A stretch of DNA of 64,000 nt from Dugong dugon. Its lineage: Eukaryota > Chordata > Mammalia > Sirenia > Dugongidae. The DNA lies in NCBI GenBank assembly GCA_030035585.1, contig CM057464.1, positions 26,305,465-26,369,464 of the forward strand. The letters are read 5' to 3'. Both the position numbers and the translations under genes were made by a program. Under the pieces are notes generated by a model, which ran no database searches, had not been told where the DNA came from, and saw only the letters and a list, made by a program, of their open reading frames with translations. Below, piece by piece: positions 12,101-22,239 of the stretch. How positions within the stretch are numbered: the first letter of the stretch is position 1; every line of letters starts with the position of its first letter.

Positions 12101-12905
12101 AGAAGATGAACTAGATAAATGGAACCTCCTAAAAATTAAACACTTATGCTCAACAAAAGACTTCTTCAAAAGAGTAAAAAGAGAACCTACAGATTGGGAA
12201 AAAATTTTGGCTATGATATATTCAACAAGGGTCTAATCTCTAAAATTTATAGAAAACTTCCAACACCTCAACAACAAAAAGACAAACAATCCAATTAAAA
12301 AATGGGCAAAGAATATGAACAGACATTTCACCAAAGAAGACATTCAGGCAACTAACAAACGAAGAAGAAATGCCCGTGATCATTAGCTATTAGAAAGATG
12401 CAAATCAAAATAACAATGAGATACCATCTCACCCTGACATTACTGGCACTAATCAAAAAAACAGAAAATAACAAATGTTGGCAAGGTTGTATGGAGATTG
12501 GAACGCTTAATGCTGCTGGTGGGAATGTAAAATGGTACAACCACTATGGAAAATGGTATGGTGCTTCCTCAAAAAGCTAGAAAAAGAAATAGCATATGAT
12601 CCAGTAATCCAACTCATAAGTATATATCCTAAAAAAATAAGAGCCATGACAAGAATAGACATATGCACACCCATGTATGCATTATTTACAATAGCAAAAA
12701 GATAGAAACAACCTAAGTTCCATTAACAGATGAATGGATTAACAAACTGGGGTTCATACACAGATTGGAATACTGCACAGTGATAAAGAATAACGACGCA
12801 TCTACGAAACATCTCACAACATGGATGAATTCAGAGGACGTTAAGCTGAGTGAAATAAGTCAATCACAAAAAGACAAATATTGTATGAGACCACTATTAT
12901 AAAGT
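9124..12905 (+). pseudogene. L1 ORF2 pseudogene (endonuclease-reverse transcriptase)
   Basis: In an intact L1 this frame encodes an apurinic-like endonuclease, a reverse transcriptase and a cysteine-rich end, which together carry out target-primed reverse transcription in the nucleus. Endonuclease pieces read at 9,200-9,470 (including LSMCGLQETHL) and 9,469-9,903 (VGDFNTL, IDHVLGHKA, SDHNTIKVE). RT pieces follow at 10,591-10,785 ([20 protein letters not shown]). The sequence for the catalytic FADDM stands near 11,215-11,235 but out of frame with its surroundings. Later pieces lie at 11,555-11,880 and 12,021-12,236. Several frameshifts and stops break it. A T-run at 11,850-11,868 replaces normal coding sequence. 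Confidence 0.88.
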
Positions 12906-13259
12906 AACAACAACAAAAGGTTTACACAGAAAAAAGAAACAAACATTCTTTTATGGTTACCAGGGAAGGAGGGGGAAGGGAGGGAAAATTACCAAATAGA
13001 AGACACTTATTAATATTGGTGAAAGGAAAGGCAATACACAATATAGGAGAAGTCAGCACAACACAACCAAGGCAAGAGAGACCACTGAAAGGAACACAAG
13101 AATAAAGGGCAACTACTGTAACTACTATAGCATAGACAATCCTGCAACAATAATATTAACAAACAATAATTTATGAATGGATGCATAGGTAGATATATAG
13201 CCATGAGATGCAGGATAATGTAAGGGAGCACAGCCAACAGCAGATACAGGTTTGGTGGT

Positions 13260-13774
13260 TGTCATGCATTGAGTTGTGTCCCCCAAAGATACCTGTATCA
13301 GTCTGGCTAGGCCATGATTCCCAGTATTGTCCACCATTTTGTCATCTGATGTAATTTTCCTATGTGTTGTAAATCCTATCTCTATGATGTTAATGAGATG
13401 GGATTAATGTCAGTTATGTTAATGAGGCAGGACTCAATCTATGAGATTTAGTTGTGTTTTAAGCCAATCTCTTTTGAGATATAAAAGAGAGAAGCAAGCA
13501 GAGAGACAGGGGGACTACCAAGAAAGCAGCTCTGGGGAGCAGAGTGCATCCTTTGGACCGAAGGTTCCTGCACAGAGAAGTTCCTAGACCACAGGAAGAT
13601 TGATAACAAGGATCTTCCCCCCGAGTTGACAGAGAAAGCCTTCTCCGGGAGCTGGCGCCCTGAATTTGGACTTCTAGCCTACTAAGACAATAAACTCTAA
13701 GAGAACAAACGTCTGTTTGTTAAAGCCATCCACTAGTGGTATTTCTGTTATAGCAGCACTAGATAACTAAGACA
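13260..13774 (+). mobile_element. Solo LTR, ERVL-MaLR-like, nested in an L1 3'UTR
   Basis: The element starts TGTCATGCATTGAGTTGTGTCCCCC and ends GCAGCACTAGATAACTAAGACA. It has the TG...CA ends and the landmarks of a mammalian MaLR-type LTR: a GTTGTGTCCCCC start, a GATATAAAAGAG promoter-like box near 13,479, an AATAAA-type signal (GACAATAAACTC at about 13,685) and GTATTTCTGTTATAGCAGC near the end. A perfect 5-base duplication, GTGGT, flanks it at 13,255-13,259 and 13,775-13,779. No internal region is present, so it is a solo LTR left by recombination between two LTRs. Confidence 0.88.
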
Positions 13775-14691
13775 GTGGTGAATGTTTCTACGTACATGAG
13801 TGTAGGTGCTCCTTATATATTAACATAGACAATAGAGAACACAAGGGGCACAGTCAGGGAAACCCCTTAGACATAACTCAAAACTTGGCGGGATGAAGTT
13901 CTTAGGCTGGAAGGCAAAGACCTATAGATTCGGGGGACATCTATGTCAGGTGGAACAACATCTTTCATAAAGACAATGTTCTGCATCCTACTTTGGTGAG
14001 TAGTGCCTGGGATCTAAAAGCTTTCGAGCAGCCATCTAGGATACAACTACTGGTCTCTTTCCATCTGGAGCAAAGGAAAGTGAAGAAAACCAAAGACTCA
14101 AGGGAGCAATTAGTCTAAAGGACTAATGGACAATGTGAACACAGCCAACATGACCCCAAGACCAGAAGAACTAGATGGTGCCCAGCTACCACTACCAACC
14201 GCTCTGAATGGGGTCACAACAGAGGCTTCCAGACAAAAATGTAGAACAAAAAATCAAATTCACAAAAAAGCTCAAACTTACTGGTCTGATAGAGACTGGA
14301 GGAACCCCCAAGACTATGATCCTAAGACACTCTTCTGACCTAGAACTGAAACCATTCCCAGAGACTACTTTTCAGCCAAACCATAAACAAGCCCATAAAA
14401 TTACAATAACAGCCGAGAGGAACATGCTTCTTAGAACAATTATATGAGAGCAAAAGGGCAATATCTGCCCGAAAGCAAAGATAAGAAGGCAGGAAGGGAT
14501 TAAAAATCAGGACAAAAGGAAATGGGGAACCTAGTACAGAAATGGGGAGAGAGCTGACATATTTTGTGGAATGAAACCAAGGCCATGAAATGCTTTATGT
14601 ACAAACTATTGAGTGGGAATCTAATTTGCTCTGTAAACTTTCATCTAATGCACAATAATAATATAAAAAAAAACATCAGAGCATATCAACA

Positions 14692-14933
14692 GCCGGGGTC
14701 CCTGGGTGGCACAAATGGTTTGTGCTCAGCCACTAATCGAAAGATTGCCATTTCCAACCCACACAGTGGTTCCATGTAAAAAAGGCCTGGCAGTCTGCTT
14801 CTGTAAAGATTACAGCCAAGAAAACCCTATGGAGCTCAGTACTACTCTGTAACATATGGGGCCACCATGAGTTGGAATCAATTTGATAGCAACAGGTTTA
14901 TTGTTTGTTTGTTTGTTTTGGGGGGAGAGTGGT
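14692..14933 (+). mobile_element. AfroSINE, longer form
   Basis: The copy starts at about GGGGTCCCTGGGTGGCACAAATGG and includes the body block AAAGGCCTGGCAGTCTGCTTC and GTAAAGATTACAGCCAAGAAAACCC that short copies lack. It ends GTTGGAATCAATTTGATAGC and a GTTT-repeat tail. An 8-base duplication, TATCAACA, lies at 14,684-14,691 and 14,934-14,941. It landed just 3' of the younger L1, inside the old L1. Confidence 0.85.
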
Positions 14934-15363
14934 TATCAACAACGAGTTCATGACAATAGAAATACAAATAACTCTCAAAGACGGGACAGATTTCTCAGGA
15001 ACATTCATGATTAAAGAAATGCAAATCAAAATAACAATGAAATGTAACTGGCCATCTGTGTGACATTGGCGACAAAGCTTGATAAAACCCAGTACTGGCT
15101 ACAGCTACCAGGCAGTATCCTGCAGTATTAGTGGGAGGATAAATTTGTACAATTCTGGTGGGCAATAATACAATTCTTGTCAAAATGTAAAGCGTACCCA
15201 TCCTTATCCAGGCAATTTACCCTATGGATCTGTATTTTTAGGTACATTGACCTATATGTCGAAGGATGTGCATTGCAGCATTATTTGAAAGGCCAAAAAA
15301 TAAAACAAACAAAAAATGGGAGGGGGTCTCCAAAGTCCATAAATAGAGAACTAAATAAATTAA
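14934..15363 (+). mobile_element. Old L1 fragment, middle part of the split copy
   Basis: Phrases GATTAAAGAAATGCAAATCAAAATAAC and GGATGTGCATTGCAGCATTATTTGAAAGG are characteristic of the 3' part of old L1 ORF2. They continue the fragment that ends at 9,107. The copy is interrupted again at 15,364 by an AfroSINE. Confidence 0.7.
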
Positions 15364-15528
15364 GGAGCCCTGGTGGTGCAGTGGTTAAGCGTTTGGCTGC
15401 TAACCAAGAGGTCGGCAGTTTGAATTTATCAGCAGCTCCTTGGAAACCCTATGGGGCAGTTCCACTCCGTCCTATAGTTGCTATGAGTCAGAATTGACTC
15501 AATGGCAATAGGTTTGGTTTTTGGTAGG
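15364..15528 (+). mobile_element. AfroSINE
   Basis: This is one of the best-preserved copies: GGAGCCCTGGTGGTGCAGTGGTTAAGCG, then AGGTCGGCAGTTTGAAT (B-box), ACCCTATGGGGCAGTTCCACTC, and CTCAATGGCAATAGGTTTGG. An 8-base repeat, TAAATTAA, flanks it at 15,356-15,363 and 15,529-15,536. Confidence 0.88.
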
Positions 15529-15780
15529 TAAATTAAAGAATATACATTCAAAGGAATATTTTGCAGCTAATAAACAGAATAAGGTAGATCTAAATGTGCT
15601 GATTTGGAAAGTTCTGCAAGTCGTATCGTGAAGTAAAAAAGCAAGATTCAGAACCATATACAAATACATACATACACACACACATATACATGTATGTATT
15701 AATATTTGTATTTACATTTATTTCATTTGGGTATAAATTTGAAGGATTTACATTACCTCCTGATATTGGAAATAGGTTTA
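15529..15780 (+). mobile_element. Old L1 fragment, 3' part of the split copy
   Basis: Landmarks GAATATTTTGCAGCTAATAAACAG, TAAGGTAGATCTAAATGTGC and TGGAAAGTTCTGCAAG continue the old L1 ORF2 end and 3'UTR. A short CA/TA-rich tract at about 15,660-15,700 lies within it. The 3' limit is uncertain. Confidence 0.6.
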
Positions 15781-16293
15781 AGAGGGCAGGCTCTGAAGGG
15801 AATGGAGTTTGTTGGGAAGTCTGAGGTACCCTTCACTCTGAGTCAGCATTGAACACAAGGACCAACTTGTCAACTCATGACTCCAGGGGGTCACTGGCTG
15901 GGGGAGGTAGGGGTGGTTCTGCTGGGCTGTGAAGAGTCCACTGGTTTCAGTGGTTTCAGTTCACATGAATTTGAAGCACACTTTACTGAAGGGTCATCCT
16001 CTGATAAGACACCAGTTGGAGGGGTTTCAATTTGACTTTGGGGAGCATCTAAACCTGGAGAACAAAGCCAAACCACACGCACCGAGGTGAGTTTCATCGT
16101 CAAAACCATTGAAACTGGTTTGAATCCACCCAGTAGCAGAGAGGCAAAAATCTGTCCACAAGTTACAGCCCACTGCCTGGCTGAGCCTCTCTCCATTTGT
16201 AGATGTTGCAGGGAGGGGTGCAATTTTGCACTTAGTACCTTGGTTTCTGGGCAGAACTTCTGATGTGCATCTCCTGTCCTGCTCTTCTTTCAG

Positions 16294-16500
16294 CATGCTG
16301 CTCAAGTAGGAAGGCTCTTCATTGGCGGCTTTTCAGAACATGGAGGCTGAGAGTTCGCCAGCACTGCCTAAGAGTCTATGGAGTACGCATGGGACCTTCG
16401 GCTTGGGGGAAATTACTCCTTTGGAAAATTAAGTTTGCAGGAGTCTTATGTAATTCCTTCTGTTCCCTCCAAAGAAAGTGCTTATCTTCACTCTAGAAAG
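16294..16500 (+). CDS. Candidate first coding exon of an unrecognised gene
   Basis: A strong acceptor, CCTGTCCTGCTCTTCTTTCAG, ends at 16,293 and a consensus donor, AAAG|GTAAGGA, follows 16,500. Within this 207-base segment an ATG at 16,378, preceded by an in-frame stop at 16,369-16,371, opens 41 codons (start MEYAWDLRLGGNYSFGK) that run to the donor in phase 0. Such a layout fits an exon with 5'UTR and first codons. The short peptide is not low-complexity and is not from a repeat I know. No partner exon with matching phase was found, and I do not recognise the protein. A cryptic splice pair is the alternative. Confidence 0.3.
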
Positions 16501-16789
16501 GTAAGGAGCATTTTTATTTTCCAAGAGCAAACCAGGAAAAAGCCAAAAAACATGCAGTACAAGTCACTTCTGGATGGAAAATGCATTACCTTTGTTTTAT
16601 ACTGACCCACAGAATGAAAAAATAACAAGGTTTTATTTTTTTGGTATGAAAGTTTGCTTCAAAAAATTTGAAAAACTATTAAGCCATTGTAAGTCATGAT
16701 GATAAATAAACATGAATTGTACATATGGTTTAGCTTTTATAAGCACATTTGATTTAAAAAAGCTTAGGCTAGAATCTTGTATTCTTTTT

Positions 16790-16912
16790 TGGTTTAAGTC
16801 TTTCTTGTTTCCTTCCTTCCTCTTCTTGCCATTGTCTCCTTCTCTCCTTCTTTTCTTGCTTACTCCTTCCCTCCCTCCTTCCTTCTCTTCTTCTCTCCAT
16901 CCATCCTTCATG
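16790..16912 (+). repeat. CTTC/CCTT-rich pyrimidine tract
   Basis: About 120 bases of nearly pure pyrimidine on the plus strand, with interrupted CTTC and CCTT units. It is an imperfect microsatellite. The open frames on both strands here are products of the repeat. Confidence 0.8.
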
Positions 16913-17074
16913 CTCTTGACTACCTTTCTTTTGTTTGTGAACACGCTATGCATCTACTCAATGTCAAAGACTCTAGTAGGCACTGGAAATACAAAATTGT
17001 GCAAGTAAGATTTGATTTCTGTCTTTAAGGAGTGTGGCATACAGCCATTCCACCATCTTCCTTGTACCAAAAAA

Positions 17075-17276
17075 CAAACAAACAAACAAAACCCGTTGCC
17101 ATCAAGCCAATTCCGACTCATGGGCGACCCCATGTGCTGAAGAGTAGAACTGCTCATAGGGTTTTCTTGGCTGTAATCCTTATGGAAATGGATTTCCAGG
17201 CCTTTCTTCCATGCCACTGAACCACCAACCTTTAGGTTAGTAGTTCAGCACAAACCGTTTGTGCCACCCAGAGGCC
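17075..17276 (-). mobile_element. AfroSINE, longer form, reverse orientation
   Basis: The reverse complement shows the tail (AAACCCGTTGCCATCAAGCC), TCATAGGGTTTTCTTGGCTG, the extra block ATTTCCAGGCCTTTCTTCC, ACCAACCTTTAGGTTAGTAG (B-box side) and ACCGTTTGTGCCACCCAGAGG (head). The A-rich stretch with CAAA units before 17,090 is its tail. The family match is unambiguous. Confidence 0.85.
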
Positions 17277-17309
17277 TTCTTCCTTCCTAAGAAAACCTCA
17301 ATTATGTTC

Positions 17310-17665
17310 TAAGAACAATCCATCCAGCTCTAGGGGGTGACTCACAGTTGGCTCAAACAAAGCACAGTAGTTCATTCCTTTTGCCAGAGCTTCCCTTAGG
17401 AGAGAACTTGTGGCCCAGGGTTGGCCAATGAGATATAAGAGGAAGTCTGCTGGTGGCTACTCAGAAATACCCCTTACCCTGATAAAGGATAGAGGTGCAA
17501 GAGGAGAAAATCCTCCCTCTCTTCTTGCTTAGGACCTGTAACAGTAAGCCATGATCCATTGGTACATGGCAGAGTAGGATGACAGAAAGAACCTGCCACT
17601 CAATGGTGATGAAACACCGTGGGCCCAGCTATCTCTGTACTTCTTAAGTACTGTGTTTTATGCAA
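17310..17665 (+). repeat. Old interspersed repeat, unclassified
   Basis: Contains GGCCAATGAGATATAAGAGG, AAGTCTGCTGG, TCTTCTTGCTTAGG and ends near TTATGCAAATAAAGC. It shares phrase order with 7,600-8,222, so both are probably copies of one old family, perhaps LTR-derived. I cannot name it. Confidence 0.3.
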
Positions 17666-18376
17666 ATAAAGCACGTGTTATACGTTTTTACCCCTTCGTG
17701 CAATATTTTCCTATGTGTGCTATGTGCGTTATATGTGTGAAAAAATATGGTAAACAAGAAATATCCTTATGTTTTAAACCAGGTTTGTTTAATACTTGTA
17801 GCCAAAAAGCCTTTTTATATATCGACAGGCTTAAAATCCAGTGGGGAAAAACTATTAAATAGAAAAGTTACAATAAGCCTGTTAATTAAGGCTACAGAAA
17901 TATGATCACAGAGCTCTGGTTACATGGAAGACTGCACAAGCCACCCTGCTCAAAGGCACTGGGGAAGCTTTGGATGGAGAAGGATACTGACTGAGTGAAA
18001 GGTGAGTGGGAAAGTGAGTGAAGCTAAAGAGGTGGGTGAGGCCAGGTGAGGAAGGGCTTTGTCCTCTCGGTCCTGGGCCTGTGTGCAGTATGTCAGCAGC
18101 ATGCAGAAGGTGACTGCGGCAATCCCAGGGAATATGGAAAGCTACTCTCCTTCCAAGGCCACAGGTGACTGCTCTTTAGAAAATGCTGACCTTGGGTTAC
18201 AAGGGAACTGGGGTTGGGTATGAAGAGATCTGAGAAAAATGGGGAAAACTAAAGCGGCATTGCTGTCATTTTGATGCCTCCTCCTAGGACCTGGTATCAC
18301 AGCCAACATATGCTCTTCTTCTGGTCCAAACTCATTTTTCAGTGAAAACAGGAACACAGACCAATATAATAGTACA
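17666..18376. other. No gene recognised
   Basis: No repeat landmark or splice-supported frame seen. GC content rises after 17,900. The minus-strand frame at 18,142-18,357 has no supporting context. Confidence 0.35.
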
Positions 18377-18388
18377 TACCATTTACTG

Positions 18389-18549
18389 GGAGCCCTGATG
18401 GTGTAGTGGTTGAGAGCTCAGCTGCTAACCAAAAGGTCAGGAGTTCGAATCCACCAGCCACTCTTTGTAAACACTATGGGGCAGTTTTGCTCTGTCCTAT
18501 AGAGTCGCTATGAGTCGGAATCAACTTGGCAGCAACTGGTATAGTATAG
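18389..18549 (+). mobile_element. AfroSINE with perfect 12-base duplication
   Basis: The copy begins GGAGCCCTGATGGTGTAGTGG, passes AAAGGTCAGGAGTTCGAATCC (B-box) and ends TCAACTTGGCAGCAACTGG followed by a short TA-rich tail. Its target-site duplication, TACCATTTACTG, is identical at 18,377-18,388 and 18,550-18,561, consistent with a fairly young insertion. Confidence 0.92.
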
Positions 18550-18561
18550 TACCATTTACTG

Positions 18562-19452
18562 AGCACCAGGAGGGGAAAAATGCTAAGTTAGTTTTTCTGT
18601 CTTTTCCTGATAACAACCCCTCTGGGAGATATTATTCTTGCTGTGCAGTGATGGGGTGGTTTGGTCATGCCCTAGGACTGGAGCTGACAGCAGAGTCCAC
18701 AGGGAAGCCCCTCATTTGAGCCTCGAAGCTCAGGTTGGGGCAGTGCCTTGAGGCAGTCACGTCCCCTTTCTGGCCTGGGCAAGTGAGTCGCATGCATGGC
18801 GGTGGCAGAGGTACTCTCCCCACTTCCCACCCCCCCACCCTCCCCTTCAACCTTCCCAAAGTCGCTTCACTGACTGTCTCAGGTGGGCGAGGTGAGAAGG
18901 TCAGTGTTCCAGCAGCATTGTAGGCCCAGAGCTAGAGGGGTAAGGAGATGGTAAGGCATGAGAAGGGGTCCCTTTAGATTTGCAGGATGCTTTGGCACCC
19001 AGGAAGATGTCACAGAGGAGTGGCCACTCTGACCTGGCCAGGACACTGGGGGCAGGAGCCGTCTCATCAGGCAGCGAGGTTGTAAATGCACCAATATGTG
19101 GGGTGAGGATGGACAGCTGGGATGGGGACTTAGTTTCCTGTCCTGGCCAGAGTGGTGAGCAAGCGTGCTGGCAGATGGAAGGAGAAGTGCAAAGGTTAAG
19201 TGGGCTGGATAAGTTATATGTGCTTTCAGATAGACCTGGATCTGAAGCTTGCTTCTTCTACTTTTTGTATCTTTCTATGTCTACTTCTGCTTACTTTCCT
19301 AATCTCTGAAATGGAGACCATAAACCTACCTCAGAGTTGATGCGAAAATTGACAATAAGATATGCTAGGTACCTTCACAGTGCCCGGCACAAAATAGCCA
19401 TTCATAAAATAATATTTATTTTTACTTTTAATATTGTTTAATGCATAGTTAA
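18562..19452. other. No gene recognised
   Basis: A moderately GC-rich stretch with a C-run near 18,830-18,842. Overlapping open frames occur on both strands around 18,665-19,309 but none has splice context or family resemblance. Confidence 0.35.
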
Positions 19453-19633
19453 GGGAGCCCTGGTGGCACAATGGTTAGGCACTTGGCTGCTAACCGAAAG
19501 GTCAGCAGTTCAAACCCACCAGCAGCTCCACAGGAAAAAAACTTGGCGATCTGCTCCAGTAAAGATTACAGCCTAGGAAACCCTATGGGTCACTATGAGT
19601 CAGAATCGACTAGATGGCACACAACCACAACAA
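19453..19633 (+). mobile_element. AfroSINE-type SINE
   Basis: Starts GGGAGCCCTGGTGGCACAATGG, with CTAACCGAAAGGTCAGCAGTTC, the block TTGGCGATCTGCTCCAG and AAAGATTACAGCC, then ACTATGAGTCAGAATCGACT. It ends CACACAACCACAACAA, a CAACAA-type tail like that of the local RTE copies. Flanking duplication is imperfect (ATGCATAGTTAAG-like before, ATGCAGGGTTAGG after). Confidence 0.85.
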
Positions 19634-20505
19634 TGCAGGGTTAGGAAAAAAATATGTTTGTGGTTTTTGGAGGAATAGCTCACAGGCCGTATTTGTAAGC
19701 CCTCTGGATGTTTCCTAAGGGTTCAGACATGGAGGCTTCAGAACAGCACTGTCCCCTCCTCCAAGCCTGCAGAATAAGCACCATTCAGCACCCATCTGGA
19801 TGGTAAGTAAAGCTAGGACAGAAATCAGTGCTTGGGAATCTTCATGTCACATTCCTATTTCACCCCTGATGTCAGGAGGGCAGCTGACAGCACTCTGCCA
19901 CCTCCCAGGGAAGTGAGGCAGGCACTGGTCCTCGGCCTGGATGGGTGCGGTTGAGTCAGGCCAGGTATGAGTCAGCCTTCTCTCCCTGAGGCAATTTTTG
20001 TGAAAGACCCTGTCAAGATGTTCATATGGAGTCAGGATGAAGGTAAAGCTATTTCTGGAAGGCACTCTATTTTGCACTTCTGTCCCTCAGTGGAACCAGT
20101 AATTTTAAAGAAGCATGAGTCACAGATTCTAAAACTGTCAGCCAACCAATGTTTTCTATGTGTCAGGCCCCAGTGAGCTCCTGGAGCATGAGTTCAACCC
20201 TGCACTACAGGAGCCATCCCAGCCGTGGGCCACAATTGTCTCTGCTCCCTTAGAGACAGCAGGCCAAGTAAGAAGTGATCTAAAGGCATATCTGCTTAGG
20301 TTTCAGGTTTGCTTGTTTGTTTCAGGAAGAAATTTTCCACAGTTCACTCCACCCATTCTCTGAACTACCAGCGCAGTGTGGGCCCACTCCTCCCCTGACC
20401 TGTGGCCACCATGTTAACACGTGTTCATATTTCATTGACTGTCACAGTCCTCTCACAGGCTGTGGGTAGTAGCTTAGGCACTCAGGGTGGGATGTGGACA
20501 GGTAA
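19634..20505. other. No gene recognised
   Basis: Unique-looking sequence. The plus-strand frames at 19,967-20,176 and 20,160-20,363 lack splice or family support. Confidence 0.35.
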
Positions 20506-20509
20506 GTAA

Positions 20510-20720
20510 ACATAACAAACAGTGGCTAAGCACCAGCGGGAGTCAGGCATGCGAGTCATTGCTTTCCTTGTAATATACTTGGGGTAGTTTTTCTAATCCC
20601 CATGTTACATGTGAGAAAACCAAGGCTCAATGGTTAAGCAACTTTCCTGAGGTCACTCAGAAGCTATGGAAGCAGGGATGAGATCTTTTTGTCTGATGCC
20701 AAAGACAGTCCTTTTCACTA
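20510..20720 (-). repeat. MIR, reverse orientation
   Basis: The antisense MIR order is present: TCTAATCCCCATGTTACATG, GAGAAAACCAAGGCTCAATG, GTTAAGCAACTTTCCTGAGG, TCACTCAGAAGCTATGG and CTTTTCACTACGAGATC. Diverged but long. Confidence 0.65.
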
Positions 20721-21610
20721 CGAGATCACACGCTTTCTATTTTCAAAGTGTCCACACCTGTTGTGCATTCTCTTGGTGCCCCTAAATGCTCAATCCCATG
20801 CTACAGTGAAGAGTGTTCTAACCCCAGCCGCACCACTGTGTTACCCTGCTGAGCTTCTCCTTTCTCCTCTGAAAATGAAGTGACAGTCTCATCTACCTCA
20901 CGTGGCCCTTGTAGAGATTTAATGAGCATGTGTATCCACAGTGTTTACTTCATGCCTAATACAGTGTCTCCTGAGCCCCAGGTTAATAAAATAGCTGGTA
21001 TGAACAAAGAAGAAAATGCCTTGGTTTCCTAAAGAGTTGCACCTTAGGAGTCTGACTCTCAGAAGCATCCTTCTCTCTGCACTTAACTAGACTCTTTATC
21101 AGGAGGCCTTCACAAGCCCTGTAGAATCTAGATTAGCTGAGCCATCCTTCCCCCACATTGCAGATGGAGGGACAGATAAAATGAGAGAAAGTATTTAACA
21201 TGAAGTATATAGAACTTAAATGCCTGAACCAGGAGCCTGTCCTCCAGGCTCTTCACCAGAGGTAGAAGGAAACCCCCAAGAACTAGTTAGAATGTTTTTC
21301 TCTACAGATAACCAAAAAGCACACCTCAAACATAATAAGGTGATGTGTTACCACCCACAGGAGAAACCTTGAGTTAGGGCAAATTCCAGACACCACCTAG
21401 CAGGCTCTGGCTCCACACCCTAGTGATTCTTGAGGCTCTGGTGTCTTCTATGTGGCAGCTCTGTCAGTGACCACATCTAGACAAGGGAGAGGGAGTTTCA
21501 TCCTTAGGAGTGCTAGCAAGTTCCAGCAGACCATTCATTGGCTAGAATGGAGTCATGTGCATATCACCAAACCAACTATTGGCAAGGGCATTGGGATAAC
21601 TGTTGTTGGT
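20721..21610. other. No gene recognised
   Basis: No repeat or splice-supported frame identified in this 0.9-kb stretch. Confidence 0.35.
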
Positions 21611-21614
21611 TCAG

Positions 21615-21770
21615 CCTCGTGGTTTTTAACTCTGGCTGTGGAGATTTTAAAAAAAAAACCTGAGCTCTACCTCCAGAGATTTGGATTGAATTTTTCTGTG
21701 GTAGAACCTGAACATCAGAAGTCTATAAAACCCCACAGGTGAGTACAATGTTCAGTGATGGGGGGATGCG
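21615..21770 (+). mobile_element. MER5-like DNA-transposon remnant
   Basis: The sequence GTGGTTTTTAACTCTGGCTG, GAGCTCTACCTCCAGAGATTTG and GGTAGAACCTGAACATCAG resembles the MER5 family of non-autonomous hAT elements (CAGTGGTTCTCAA start, CCACCCCCAGAGATTCTGATT middle). Terminal inverted repeats are not clean. Confidence 0.45.
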
Positions 21771-22235
21771 TGTGTTGGTGAGGCCGCCACCGTGACTGAG
21801 CAAAGGGGAGAAAGAAGATCATATTCTCATTAAATAAAATAACTTGCTGAGTTCTTGTGCAAAGTCTGAGCTTTATCTTTAACTCAGAGAAGATGAGTGG
21901 GTTCCATGACAAAAACATCTGGAAGTCTGCAACTGGCCACCTGTTCCTCTGGGGCCAGCCTCCATCCACAAATACCAAGGATGAATTTTCTGTCTTTATT
22001 ATTCCAATGCAGATATACAGAGTAAAACTACTTCTAGGCAATTCCAAGAATAAGCTGTGGGCACCATTTGGCCAACAAAAGAAAGACATTTGCCTCAGGC
22101 TCCCTTGTCTCTCCTTGGCCATGGTAAACTTATGGCTTACTGAGGAAGCTCTAGTCTCTCCCTCTGGGAAACTTAATTATTAGTTGTAGAGACAGGCATA
22201 TTGACAAAACAGTGTAAGACAACATAGTAAAGTAC
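21771..22235. other. No gene recognised
   Basis: Overlapping frames of 108 and 135 codons lie on opposite strands (21,857-22,183 plus; 21,715-22,122 minus). Neither has splice signals or recognisable motifs, so both are treated as chance. Confidence 0.35.
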
Positions 22236-22239
22236 TAGA

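Larger units (their letters stand above)
9108..14674 (+). mobile_element. 5'-truncated L1 (ORF2 plus 3'UTR), interrupted by a solo LTR
   Basis: The element begins just before ORF2 (ACAAAATGACAGCAGTAAAC), lacks the 5'UTR and ORF1, and ends with AACTTTCATCTAATGCACAATAATAATAT and an A-run. A short direct repeat, ATCAGAG, at 9,101-9,107 and 14,675-14,681 (extending with one mismatch into flanking A-rich sequence) marks the insertion into an older L1. The 3' end belongs to the same type as the L1 at 33-41 kb (CTAATTTGCTCTGTAAACTTTCA). A 515-bp LTR at 13,260-13,774 lies within its 3'UTR. Numerous stops make it inactive. Confidence 0.9.

Noticed and set aside
15364..15450. tRNA-gene-like A and B boxes
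   Set aside because: They are the heads of AfroSINE copies; the cloverleaf is not complete and the body and tail are those of the SINE.
21715..22183. Overlapping 135- and 108-codon frames on opposite strands
   Set aside because: Mutual mirror frames without splice or family evidence.
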